A DNA stretch of 64,000 nucleotides, from positions 2,151,501-2,215,500 of the forward strand of contig NZ_CP062229.1 in assembly GCF_024707545.1 (NCBI RefSeq), in the 5' to 3' direction. Positions 27,876 through 36,880 of the stretch are shown here, piece after piece; the stretch's first letter is position 1, and each line of letters starts with the position of its first letter. Under the pieces are notes generated by a model. That model was not told the DNA's origin. It saw only the letters and a program-made list of their open reading frames with translations, and made no database searches. Both the position numbers and the translations under genes were made by a program. The DNA is from Mesorhizobium onobrychidis (GTDB lineage Bacteria > Pseudomonadota > Alphaproteobacteria > Rhizobiales > Rhizobiaceae).

Positions 27876-28803
27876 TCCGCACTAGCCGTTCGGCATTCTC
27901 CTCATCCGTGTCCGAAACCCTGTTCGGCCCCATCACCAGATGGTGGAGCAGGCCGACGCCGGCCGCGACCCCAAGCACGGTCAGGCCGGCATATTTGGTG
28001 ATGCCCTTCCACGCCTCCACGAGAGGACTGATCCTAGGCTCCTTCGGCAGGCCGGAATAGAGTTCGGGCTGGTCGGCGTGATGCAGCACGTACATCACAT
28101 GCGTTCCGCCGACACCTGGCGGATCGTAGAGGCCGGCATTGGCATACCCGCGCGCCTTCAGGTCGGTAATGCGGCCCTCGGCATGCTGCTTCATCTCTTC
28201 CTTTGTGCCGAAGACGATGGCCTGGGTCGGACAGGCCTTGGCGCAGGCTGGACCCTGGCCGACGGCGACCCGGTCCGAGCAGAGCGTACATTTGTAAGCC
28301 GTATGGTCGACGCGGGAAATGCGCGGGATGTTGAAGGGGCACCCCTTGATACAATAGCCGCAGCCGATGCAGCTCTCGTGGACGAAATCGACGATGCCGT
28401 TGGAATATTGAACGATAGCGCCGGGCGCCGGACAGGCCTTGAGGCAGCCCGGATCTTCGCAGTGCATGCAGCCATCCTTCCGGATCAGCCACTCGAGGTT
28501 GTTCGTCTCTGGGTTCTCCCACTCGCTGAAGCGCATAAGCGTGAACATGTCCGGCGTCAGGTCGGGCGGATTCTCGTATACGCCGGCGTTGACGCCGATC
28601 TCCGGATGCGTGTCGTTCCACTCGATGCAGGCTGTCTGGCAGGCCTTGCAGCCGATGCATTTCGAGACGTCGATGAGCTTGGCCACCTCCGTCAGCCGCT
28701 CGGCCGGCGCGGGTACCGTTGAGGCGGAACGGCGGACGAGATCCTTCTCCGAGAAGCGGGGCGTCACGTCCGTTACCGAGGGATTGGCAATTGGAGGAAA
28801 CAT
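27853..28803 (-). CDS. fdoH: Formate dehydrogenase beta subunit, four-cluster ferredoxin protein
   Basis: A 316-residue electron-transfer subunit with four [4Fe-4S] motifs: [27 protein letters not shown] and CTLCSDR with CAKACP. A C-terminal membrane helix (about 274-292, [19 protein letters not shown]) anchors it, as in FdnH/FdoH. It lies 11 bp after fdoG and overlaps fdoI. It relays electrons from the selenoenzyme to cytochrome b. Confidence 0.95.
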   Translation of the reverse strand: MFPPIANPSVTDVTPRFSEKDLVRRSASTVPAPAERLTEVAKLIDVSKCIGCKACQTACIEWNDTHPEIGVNAGVYENPPDLTPDMFTLMRFSEWENPETNNLEWLIRKDGCMHCEDPGCLKACPAPGAIVQYSNGIVDFVHESCIGCGYCIKGCPFNIPRISRVDHTAYKCTLCSDRVAVGQGPACAKACPTQAIVFGTKEEMKQHAEGRITDLKARGYANAGLYDPPGVGGTHVMYVLHHADQPELYSGLPKEPRISPLVEAWKGITKYAGLTVLGVAAGVGLLHHLVMGPNRVSDTDEENAERLVRSDRHDSA

Positions 28804-28814
28804 CTGCCGCCTCC

Positions 28815-31800
28815 CTATGCCACCGGCCCGGAGATGGGCTCGATATTGACCAGAAACGCCTTGTATTCGGGCGTCTCGATGTTGGCGTCGCCGACATAGG
28901 GCGTCAGCATGTTCGGGCCGAAGCCCTTCTTTGCCGCTCCGGTGAAGCCCCAGTGCAGCGGAATGCCGACGATGTGGACGGTCTTGCCGTCACAGGTCAG
29001 CGGCTTGATCCGCTTGGTTACCACCGCCTTCGCCGTAACCGAGCCGCGCTTGGACCAAACGCGCACCCAACCGCCTTTGGCGATACCCTTTTCGGCCGCT
29101 AGCTGTTCCGATATCTCCACAAAAAACTCCGGCTGCATCGCTGCGTTGACGACAACGTGCTTGGTCCAGAAGTGGAAATGCTCGGTCAGGCGATAGGAGG
29201 TCGCCGCATAGGGGAACTCCGCCGAGGCCGGCTCGGCGAACTGCCTGAAATCCCCTTCGAATACCCGCGCTGCCGGGTTGCCCCGGACGTTGGGCGCGAC
29301 CGGATTGACGATGGGCGATTCGAACGGCTCGTAATGCGCCGGGAACGGTCCGTCACGCATCATGCCCCGAGTGAAGAGGCGCGACACGCCTTCCGGATTC
29401 ATGATGAAGGGGCCGACCTCGCCGGGCTTAGCTGTCGGCGCGATGTCCGGGACGTCGTAACCCGACCATTTCGCACCGTCCCATTCGATCACCTTGCGGT
29501 CGGGATCCCAGGCCTTCCCGTTCAAATCGGCCGAAGCCCTGTTGTAGAGGATGCGGCGATTGGCAGGCCATGAGAACGCCCATTTCAAGTAGGCGCCTGT
29601 CTCGTCGGGATCGTCAGTGTCCCGGCGGGCCATGTTGTTACCCTTCTCGTTGAAGCAGCCGGAATAGATCCAGCAGCCGCAGGATGTGGAGCCGTCGTCG
29701 CGCAGCGCGGCGAAGCCCGGTAACAGTTTTCCGGTCTCGGCAAGCACCTTGGTCGGATCGGTCGTGTCCGTCACCGTCGCGAGCGCCCGGCCGTTGAGCT
29801 CCTGGGCGATTTCCTCGGCCGTCGGATCGCCCGCATCGGCATAGGGCCAGTGGAGATTAAGGATCGGATCGGGGAAGGCGCCCCCTTCCTTGCGATAGAG
29901 TTCCTTCAGGCGAAGATGTATCTGCGCCATGATCCAGGTGTCGCGCTTGGCCTCGCCCGGCGGTGTGCCGCCGGCCCAGTGCCACTGTAGCCAGCGCCCC
30001 GAATTTGTAAGAGAGCCGTCGTCTTCGGCAAAGCACGTCGACGGCAGTTCTATCACTTCGGTCTGAATCACCGACGGATCGACGTCATTGTGCGCGCCGT
30101 GGTTCTCCCAGAAGCGCGCCGTCTCGGTAGCCAACGGGTCCATGACGACCAGGAGCTTGAGCTTGGAGAGCGAGGCCGTGATCTTCTGCTTGTTGGGGAA
30201 CGACTGCAGCGCGTTGAACCCTTGGCAAAGATACAGGTTGATCTTGCCCTGGTGCATCATATCGAAGGCGCGCAGCACGTCGTAGCCGGGCACGTCGAGC
30301 TTCGGCAGGTAGTCGTAGGCGAAGTCATTTTCCGGGGTTGCCGCCGGGCCGTACATGGCCTTCTGGAAACTGACGAAGAATTTCCTGTAGTTCTGCCAGT
30401 AGCTCATCTGGTTCGGCCTGAGCGGCTTGAAACCGCGCGTCGACATATAGGCGGTGAGGTCCGGTTCCTTCTCGTTGGGCAGCGTCAGATAGCCAGGAAG
30501 CAAGTTGGACATCAGCCCGACATCGGTCAGTCCCTGGATGTTGGAGTGGCCGCGCAGCGCGTTCATGCCGCCGCCACGAATGCCGATATTGCCCAGAATG
30601 AGCTGCAGCATCGCCATGGCGCGGATGTTCTGCGAGCCCTTCGAGTGCTGCGTCCAGCCGAGCGCGTACATCGAGGTCATCGCCTTGGTCGGCGACGAGC
30701 ACTCCGCCACCATCTCGGCCACCTTCAGGAACTTATCCTTCGGCGTGCCGCAGATGCGCTCGACCATTTCCGGCGTGTAGACCGCGACATGATTCTTCAG
30801 CAGGTTCCAGACGCAGCGAGGATTTGCCAGCGTATCATCGACGACGGCGAAGCCGTCTTCGCCGATCTCGTAGTCCCAGCTCGACTTGTCGTAGTCGCGC
30901 TTCGCCTCGTCGTAGCCGGAAAACAGGCCATCCTGGTAGGTGAAGCCCTGCTTGACGACATAGCCAGCGTTGGTGAACGCCTTCACATAGTCCCGCTGCA
31001 CCTTGTCGTTTTCGATGCAATAGTTGATCAGTCCGAGCAGGAACGCGATGTCCGTGCCTTGACGGATTGGTGCATAGAGATCCGACACCGAAGCCGAGCG
31101 CGTGTAGCGCGGATCGACGACGATGAGCTTGGCGCCACGGTTGGCCTTCGCCTCAGTGACCCATTTGAAGCCACAAGGATGGGCCTCGGCGGCATTGCCG
31201 CCCATGATCACGACAAGATCGGTGTTCCTGATGTCGGTCCAGGAATTCGTCATTGCTCCGCGGCCGAATGTTGGGGCGAGACTCGCCACCGTCGGGCCGT
31301 GTCAGACACGTGCCTGATTATCGAACACCAGCATGCCCGCGCTACGGACCACCTTGTAGGTCTCGAACGCGGTTTCATTAGTCGTCGCCGAAGCGGCGAG
31401 GAAGCCGGTGGTAATCCATCGGTTGACCGTCACACCGTCATTGTTCGTCGCGACGAAGTTCTGGTCGCGATCGTCCTTCATCAGGCGGGCGATACGGTCA
31501 AGCGCGTTTTCCCACGTTGTCGGCTCGAACTTGTCCGCCCCGGGCTTGCGGATCATCGGCTGTTGCAAGCGGGTCGGGGCCTTGACGAAGCCGAGCAGGG
31601 CCGAGCCCTTGGGGCACAAGGTGCCGCGGTTGGTCGGATGGTCGGTATCGCCCTCGATATGGGTGATCTCGGCCTTTTCGCCCTTCCTGAGATCACCCTT
31701 TGAGTAGAGGATCACACCGCACGCCACTGAGCAGTATGGACAGGTATTGCGTGTCTCGGTGGTGTTGGCGAGTTTGAAGGATCGTATCGCCTTGGCATGT

Positions 31801-31901
31801 GCGGCTTCGATATCGCCGAAACCGAGAGCTCCAAGCGTAGTACCGGCGAGACCCGCGCCTGCCGTCTGCAGGAACGCGCGCCGTGACAATTCGATGTTCA
31901 T
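28815..31901 (-). CDS. fdoG: Formate dehydrogenase alpha subunit, selenoprotein
   Basis: A 1028-residue molybdopterin selenoenzyme if the TGA at 31302-31304 is read as selenocysteine (residue 200; Sec196 in E. coli FdoG). The sequence runs NQARV, Sec, HGPTVASL, exactly the family active site. A Tat signal (SRRAFLQ, residues 6-12) exports it; the [4Fe-4S] cysteines CPYCSVAC and LCPKGS follow. Without recoding it would split into two pieces. Start ATG at 31901 follows GGGAGG. It oxidises formate in the periplasm. Confidence 0.96.
31262..31304 (-). promoter_or_regulatory. SECIS-like element at the fdoG UGA
   Basis: Directly after TGA the message begins CACGGCCCG, as in the E. coli fdhF element, then GGCGA-GTC-TCGCC forms a hairpin whose loop carries the conserved GU. 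SelB winged helices bind such apical loops, about 15-20 nt after the UGA. The element is within the coding sequence, as usual in bacteria. Confidence 0.85.
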
Positions 31902-32379
31902 TTGAATGTCCTCCCGAAGCGGATGCTCCGAAGGGCATCCCGAACCAAGGGTACGAATGCATTTTGATCCAAAATAGGACAATGTCAAACAAAGCCAAGT
32001 GTGCGTTGCACCGGGGCCGCCGACTGCTCTGCATTTCATAGTGGTTTATAGTTGATATCTGTACTCATGTTTTTGGATGAGAGAGTGCGATTGACGCTTG
32101 TCCACGGATGATCTTAGAGTGCAGCGTGGTATTGGAAACGGCTCCCGCGTGCCGGGGCGCTTTTCGGACGACGGCCGACGGTGGCGTAAACGTGCGCTCC
32201 GGTGCTGCGCATGTGTCCCGCTTTTCCCCTCTCGCCAAACGTATTCGGACCGCCCTTACCGTTTCCGCGTCTGATCTCTCCGTTTCCGTCCAATCGGTCC
32301 CGATCGATCGCCGGCGTGCGGCCAAGGCCAATTCCGCAGGCTCGGTATCTCGCTCGGTTCCAATCCAGGGAGGCTTGCC
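31902..32379. other. Divergent regulatory region between fdoG and selD
   Basis: No gene is seen here. It holds a short hairpin in the fdoG leader (GGATGC/GCATCC, 31921-31940), the palindrome at 31961, and must contain both the fdo operon and selD promoters. Confidence 0.6.
31961..31975. promoter_or_regulatory. Palindromic operator-like site upstream of fdoG
   Basis: ATTTTG-ATC-CAAAAT is a perfect 6-3-6 palindrome 60 bp upstream of the fdoG start. It could bind a dimeric regulator of the fdo operon. No regulator gene lies next to it. Confidence 0.4.
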
Positions 32380-33453
32380 ATGGCGATTGTCCTCGCGCCT
32401 GAGGTCGCCGACGCTCCCGTGCTTCGCTTGACCAGCCTCGCCCATGGCGGCGGCTGCGGCTGCAAACTGGCGCCGTCCGTCCTTCAGCAGCTTCTCGCAG
32501 ACCAGGTCGAGGCCAATCCCTTTCGTCAGCTTCTTGTCGGCACCGAGACCGGAGACGATGCTGCAGTCTGGCAGCTTGACGACGACACCTGTGTCATCGC
32601 CACCACTGATTTCTTCATGCCCATGGTGGATGATCCGTATGATTTCGGCCGGATCGCCGCGACCAACGCGATCTCCGACGTCTATGCGATGGGCGGCCGG
32701 CCAATCATGGCGCTGGCCATTCTCGGTATGCCGCTCGACAAGATGCCGACGCATATGGTCCGGGACATTTTGAAGGGCGGACGGGCAGTTTGCGCCACCG
32801 CCGGAATCCCGGTCGCCGGCGGCCACTCGATCGACTCGCCGGAGCCGATCTATGGTCTTGCCGTGATCGGTACATGCCGGCCCGAAGACGTCCGGCGCAA
32901 TTCGGGTGCGAGGCCGGGAGACGCCCTGATTCTGACGAAGGCACTCGGCGTCGGCATCTACTCCGCCGCGATCAAGAAGCAGGCACTCCCGCCCAGCAGC
33001 TATGTCGAGATGATCGCCTCGACCACCCTGCTCAACCGGATCGGTTCGGAGCTCGCGCAGGACGAGAGCGTCCATGCGATCACCGACGTGACCGGTTTCG
33101 GGCTGCTCGGACATGCTCTCGAGATGGCGCGCGGCTCAGGCTGTGCTCTGGTCATTCGGGATCGCGACGTTCCGCTCTTTTCCGAAGCCGTGCTGTTGGC
33201 AGAGCAAGGATTTGTCACCGGCGCTTCGCGGCGCAACTGGGCGAGCTATGGCGACGCGGTGCTCCTGCCTGCCGATATGCCGGAGTGGCGGCGCCATCTT
33301 CTTACCGATCCACAGACTTCGGGCGGGCTGCTCGTCGCCTGCGAGCGCGACAGAGCGGCGGCCCTGGTCGAAAAGATTGTCGCGGAAGGTTACACGTCGG
33401 CTTGCGTGATCGGCCATGTCGAGCCCGGCGCACCCGCGATAACGGTCCAGTGA
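32380..33453 (+). CDS. selD: Selenide, water dikinase (selenophosphate synthetase)
   Basis: A 357-residue enzyme making selenophosphate from selenide and ATP. The active loop GGGCGCK places Cys26 and Lys29 at the E. coli Cys17 and Lys20 positions. The ATP-binding aspartates lie in GDDAAVW and [15 protein letters not shown] at 32380 follows AGGGAGG. It is divergent from fdoG and completes the set selA, selB, selC and selD within 12 kb. Confidence 0.96.
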   Translation: MAIVLAPEVADAPVLRLTSLAHGGGCGCKLAPSVLQQLLADQVEANPFRQLLVGTETGDDAAVWQLDDDTCVIATTDFFMPMVDDPYDFGRIAATNAISDVYAMGGRPIMALAILGMPLDKMPTHMVRDILKGGRAVCATAGIPVAGGHSIDSPEPIYGLAVIGTCRPEDVRRNSGARPGDALILTKALGVGIYSAAIKKQALPPSSYVEMIASTTLLNRIGSELAQDESVHAITDVTGFGLLGHALEMARGSGCALVIRDRDVPLFSEAVLLAEQGFVTGASRRNWASYGDAVLLPADMPEWRRHLLTDPQTSGGLLVACERDRAAALVEKIVAEGYTSACVIGHVEPGAPAITVQ

Positions 33454-33567
33454 AGCCGTTAAACCTGTGATTGGCGCGGGTGCCCGGATAATCAGCGCCA
33501 GCGAACCAACCCATTCGCCAGCATTCCCGATCTGAGTTCCGGCCCCTGCAAAGTCTCCCAAGGCCGC

Positions 33568-33599
33568 TTGACGCTGGTTTTATATCGGCTATTCTAGAA
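33568..33599 (+). promoter_or_regulatory. Promoter with overlapping palindrome upstream of the TetR gene
   Basis: TTGACG (33568-33573), 16-bp spacer and TATTCT (33590-33595). The palindrome TTCTAGAA (33592-33599) overlaps the -10 box, and a related TTTTAGAA follows at 33606. This suits autorepression by the TetR protein encoded 24 bp downstream. Confidence 0.55.
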
Positions 33600-33622
33600 T
33601 GGCAATTTTAGAAAGACCCTAG

Positions 33623-34192
33623 ATGACCAGACCGCGATCGTTTGACGAAGCCGCCGTGCTCCATGACGCGATGGACGCGTTTCGGCGAAGCGGTTTCGCT
33701 GGCGTTTCTATTAAGGATCTGGGCAACGCCACGGGCCTGACATCCGGCTCGATCTACAATGCCTTTGGCGACAAGGAAGGTCTCTATCGGGCGGCATTCG
33801 GCTATTACGTTGATGCCGTCATCCGCCGCCGGATCGAGACTTACGTCGGCGAGGCAAACGATCTGGACGGTCTGGAACAATTGTTCCTGTCATTGCTGTG
33901 CGCTCCGGAATCCGACGAGAATGGCTGTCTGTTGACGAATGCTGCCGTCGAGTTCGGCGCGCGGCCGTCGGTCGCCTCTGAAGGTCTCGCCGAAGGCTTC
34001 GCCATGCTGGAAGCTGCCATCAGACGGGTCGTCGAGCGCCAGATTGGGGGAGGGCAAGCCGATCTCCTGGTCGTCAGGCTTCTGCTTCTCTACCAGGGCA
34101 TTCTCGTCCTGATCCGCGCCGGCCAGAACGTCTCGGCCTGCCCGGCCGTCATTCGATCAGAGTTCGAGCAACTACGGAAACTTCTGCCATGA
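33623..34192 (+). CDS. TetR/AcrR-family regulator
   Basis: A 189-residue regulator with an N-terminal helix-turn-helix (about 27-46, IKDLGNATGLTSGSIYNAFG) and a C-terminal ligand domain of the TetR_C type. It overlaps the hydrolase gene by 4 bp, so it probably controls it. The promoter carries a TTCTAGAA palindrome over its -10 region. The ligand is unknown. Confidence 0.88.
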   Translation: MTRPRSFDEAAVLHDAMDAFRRSGFAGVSIKDLGNATGLTSGSIYNAFGDKEGLYRAAFGYYVDAVIRRRIETYVGEANDLDGLEQLFLSLLCAPESDENGCLLTNAAVEFGARPSVASEGLAEGFAMLEAAIRRVVERQIGGGQADLLVVRLLLLYQGILVLIRAGQNVSACPAVIRSEFEQLRKLLP

Positions 34193-35304
34193 TCAGTCTT
34201 TCCCGCAGAGCGGTGCTTCTCGGCACCGCCGGCAGTCTCATTGCGCCTTTCGTGCCGGCCCTCGGCACAACAAGGATCATGTCGCCCGTCCGATACGTTC
34301 GGACCAACGGCATCAATATGGCAGTTTACGAAGCCGGCAAGGGGCCGGCGGTGGTCTTGCTGCACGGCTTTCCCGAACTCGCCTTCTCCTGGCGCCACCA
34401 GATTGCGCCGCTGGGGGCCGCCGGCTACCGCGTCATCGTTCCCGATCAGCGCGGCTATGGCCTGACCGATCGGCCATCAAAGGTCGAGGACTATGATATG
34501 GCGCATCTGACCGACGACCTCGTCGGCCTGCTCGATGCGCTCGGTGTCGAAAAGGCCGTGTTCGTTGGCCACGACTGGGGCGGCCTAGTGGCGTGGCAGA
34601 TGCCGCTTTTCCACCTGAAGCGTGTTGCTGGCGTCATCGGCGTGAATACACCGTTCATTCCTCATGAGATGCTGTGGCTGCATCCGAGCCTCACCAGAGG
34701 CCTGACGGCGCCCGACAAGCCGTTCGTGGCCGACGAGACCAAAGACCCGATCACGCAAATGCGAGAGGTCTACAGTCCCGAGATGTATGTGCTGATGTTC
34801 GAGGATGGTGATCTCGCCGACCGGCTAATGGCGCACGACGTGGCCCGCGTGTTCAGAGACAATATGCGCAAGGGCGTCATCACCGCCGCGCAATACGCCA
34901 AACTGCCGCCGCAGGCCCGGCACATGACCTTCATCAAGGCACTTGAGCGGCCGGAACCCAAATCGCTACCCGGCGAATTGATCCTGACGCCGGACGAGCT
35001 TGCTTTCTACGTCGAGAGCTTCGAGCGCACTGGTTTCTCGCCCGGCATCAACTGGTACCGCAACTTGTCGCACAACTGGAAAGCCGGCTTGAACGTCGAC
35101 CAAACGATAAAAGTGCCGTCCCTGATGATTGCCGCCGAGGACGATGTCGTGCTTGCCCCGGCGCTGATGGATGGAATGGACGCCCACATAGCCGATCTCG
35201 AGAAACACGTGGTCGCTGGTTGCGGACACTGGTCCCAGCAGGAGAAGCCTGAAGAGGTCACCGCCCTCATGGTCGACTGGCTGAAGCGGCGTTTCCCGGC
35301 GTAG
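34189..35304 (+). CDS. Alpha/beta hydrolase, epoxide hydrolase-like, Tat-exported
   Basis: A 371-residue hydrolase with the epoxide-hydrolase pattern: oxyanion HGFPELAFSWRHQ (59-71), nucleophile Asp129 in GHDWGG, and a C-terminal His in GCGHWSQQEKPEEV. The N-terminus MISLSRRAVLLG resembles a Tat signal, so it may act in the periplasm, which is unusual for this family. It is translationally coupled to the TetR gene, consistent with a detoxification or quorum-signal cleavage role. Confidence 0.82.
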   Translation: MISLSRRAVLLGTAGSLIAPFVPALGTTRIMSPVRYVRTNGINMAVYEAGKGPAVVLLHGFPELAFSWRHQIAPLGAAGYRVIVPDQRGYGLTDRPSKVEDYDMAHLTDDLVGLLDALGVEKAVFVGHDWGGLVAWQMPLFHLKRVAGVIGVNTPFIPHEMLWLHPSLTRGLTAPDKPFVADETKDPITQMREVYSPEMYVLMFEDGDLADRLMAHDVARVFRDNMRKGVITAAQYAKLPPQARHMTFIKALERPEPKSLPGELILTPDELAFYVESFERTGFSPGINWYRNLSHNWKAGLNVDQTIKVPSLMIAAEDDVVLAPALMDGMDAHIADLEKHVVAGCGHWSQQEKPEEVTALMVDWLKRRFPA

Positions 35305-35345
35305 CGGCCTAGGGGGAGCCCTGCATTCTAGCGGCCGGCGCGCCT

Positions 35346-35560
35346 CTACAGGTGCACGTCACGCAGGTAGGGAGCGGCGATAGCTGACGCTGCAAAGTCG
35401 TGCGGCCGGATGTCGGCGATAAGCAATGCCTCGGCCTTGCTGTCGGCAGAGGTCAGAAGGGTGCCGTCGGGGGCGCCGATCGCTGACAGGCCGGCATAGC
35501 AGAAAAGGTCGTCCGCGCCGCAATGGTTCACATAGGCGACGATGCGGATATTCCCTACGC
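35346..35560 (-). pseudogene. C-terminal relic of a nitrilase/carbon-nitrogen hydrolase
   Basis: The last 70 or so codons before the TAG read as a nitrilase-superfamily C-terminus (RIVAYVNHCGADDLFCYAGL, SAIGAPDGTLL, EALLIADIRP). The catalytic part is absent: upstream sequence is the DMT permease gene in another frame. This is a truncated leftover, probably cut when the permease gene moved in. Confidence 0.65.
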
Positions 35561-36514
35561 GACATGCACCGTGCGCTGCCTCGGCTTGATCGCGGTGGCG
35601 AGCAGCAGGCCGGCGACGATAAAGGCAGCGCCGGCGAGGTCGTAGTCGTGCATGCTTTCCCCAAGAAAAAGAGAAGCGAGCACGGCGACGAAGACAGTCT
35701 GCAGATAGAGCAGCATGCTGGCGCGCCCGGCGCCAAGCGTCTCGACGCTGCGGTTGTAGAGGTAATACATCAGAGCGCCGCCCGGGCCAGCGACATAGGC
35801 GAGTGCCAGAAGGCCGTTCGCATGCAGCGCCGAACGCTCGCCGGAAAACAGTTCCCAGAGATAAAGGGGCAGTGCGGCCAGCGCGCCGGCTCCTAGCAGC
35901 AGGACCACCATCGGCAGAAGCTCGATAGAGAATTTGGAGCGACGCAGCAGCACGGTGTAGAGGCCCCAGCAAAACGCGCTGCCGACGATCCACAACTCGC
36001 CGGGATTGAACTGGAGCCGCATCAGCGCGGTAAGGTCGCCGCGCGCTACGATCACCACCATCCCGACCAGAGCGAGCAGCGCGCCAAGCGCCTTCCAGAC
36101 GCCGAGGGGCTCGCCGAGCACGAAGCGGGCAAGCACCATGGTCATGATCGGCGACAGGGCCATGATGATACCGGCGGTCGTCGCGTCGGTGTAATTGAGG
36201 CCCGTGTAGATCATGCCCTGACAGAGGGTCAGCCCGATGGCACCGATGGCCAGCACCTCGATCGCCCGGGATTGGATCAGCACGAGCATCGCCCCGTGAT
36301 GACGATGGACGATAGGCAGCAGGATCGCGCAGGCGAGCGCCAGCCGCCAGAAGCAGAGCGCCCAAGGCGGCATTTCGGGGGCAACCCATTTGGCTGCGAT
36401 GTAGACGCCGGCGGACAGGAGCCAGCAGAGCGTCGCGGTGGAATAGGCGAGAGGAAGCGATACCCCGGCTGTCGCCTTCGCTACGCTTGGATGGGCTATC
36501 GGCAGCGATTGCAT
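35555..36514 (-). CDS. EamA/DMT-family permease
   Basis: A 319-residue inner-membrane protein with about ten hydrophobic segments in two EamA repeats (for example YTDATTAGIIMALSPIMTMV and AGPGGALMYYLYNRSVETLG). Family members export amino acids or metabolites. Its stop overlaps the nitrilase relic by a few bases. The regulator at 36881 lies upstream on the same strand, but spacing of 370 bp argues against an operon. Confidence 0.88.
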   Translation of the reverse strand: MQSLPIAHPSVAKATAGVSLPLAYSTATLCWLLSAGVYIAAKWVAPEMPPWALCFWRLALACAILLPIVHRHHGAMLVLIQSRAIEVLAIGAIGLTLCQGMIYTGLNYTDATTAGIIMALSPIMTMVLARFVLGEPLGVWKALGALLALVGMVVIVARGDLTALMRLQFNPGELWIVGSAFCWGLYTVLLRRSKFSIELLPMVVLLLGAGALAALPLYLWELFSGERSALHANGLLALAYVAGPGGALMYYLYNRSVETLGAGRASMLLYLQTVFVAVLASLFLGESMHDYDLAGAAFIVAGLLLATAIKPRQRTVHVA

Positions 36515-36669
36515 GTCCGTCTCCTCCCACCGCCGATCTTAGCAAGATTGCTGCGTCTTGCCGAGCAGCAACGCCACCTATTTCACCAATCCTTGTGCGG
36601 CGGTTTTTTCCGTGTGGAACACAGGCCAGCGACGAAAGTTCGGCTTTTGCAGCCGTAGACAAATGCTGC

Positions 36670-36727
36670 CAGATCGGATCCTCCCGCCGATCACAGCCCG
36701 CGTCCTTCTCTCCCTGGCGCGGGCTTT
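36670..36727 (+). ncRNA. Hairpin plus terminator unit 1 (candidate sRNA end)
   Basis: GATCGG/CCGATC encloses a CU-rich loop containing CCTCCC, followed by AGCCCGCG (36695-36702) and CGCGGGCT (36718-36725) with a CT-rich loop and TTT. A very similar unit repeats at 36776. The pattern resembles rhizobial sRNAs with anti-Shine-Dalgarno loops. No coding gene ends upstream on this strand. Confidence 0.4.
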
Positions 36728-36775
36728 CATCCATTTGACCGATGCGCTGATCATGGAAGGTACCCAGATTACAAC

Positions 36776-36839
36776 TGGATCAGTCCCTCTGATCCCAACA
36801 GACCGTTGCCCGCGTCCTCTCCCGGAGGCGCGGGCTTTT
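36776..36839 (+). ncRNA. Hairpin plus terminator unit 2 (candidate sRNA end)
   Basis: GGATCAG/CTGATCC with loop TCCCT, then GCCCGCG (36808-36814) and CGCGGGC (36829-36835) and TTTT. Architecture and terminator stem match unit 1 at about 110-bp spacing, suggesting a tandem duplication of an RNA gene. Confidence 0.4.
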
Positions 36840-36880
36840 CGATTCTCAGACTGGTCCGCAACGCTGCGCTTTTCAGACGT

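Noticed and set aside
31302..31304. TGA in fdoG as a nonsense mutation
   Set aside because: Position, flanking residues, SECIS-like hairpin and the complete sel gene set all support selenocysteine.
30090..31703. A 537-residue open frame on the plus strand
   Set aside because: Antisense shadow of fdoG, Arg/His-rich and without recognisable domain.
35346..36734. A 462-residue minus-strand frame
   Set aside because: Only its last 70 codons resemble a protein (nitrilase tail); the rest is an out-of-frame reading of the DMT permease.
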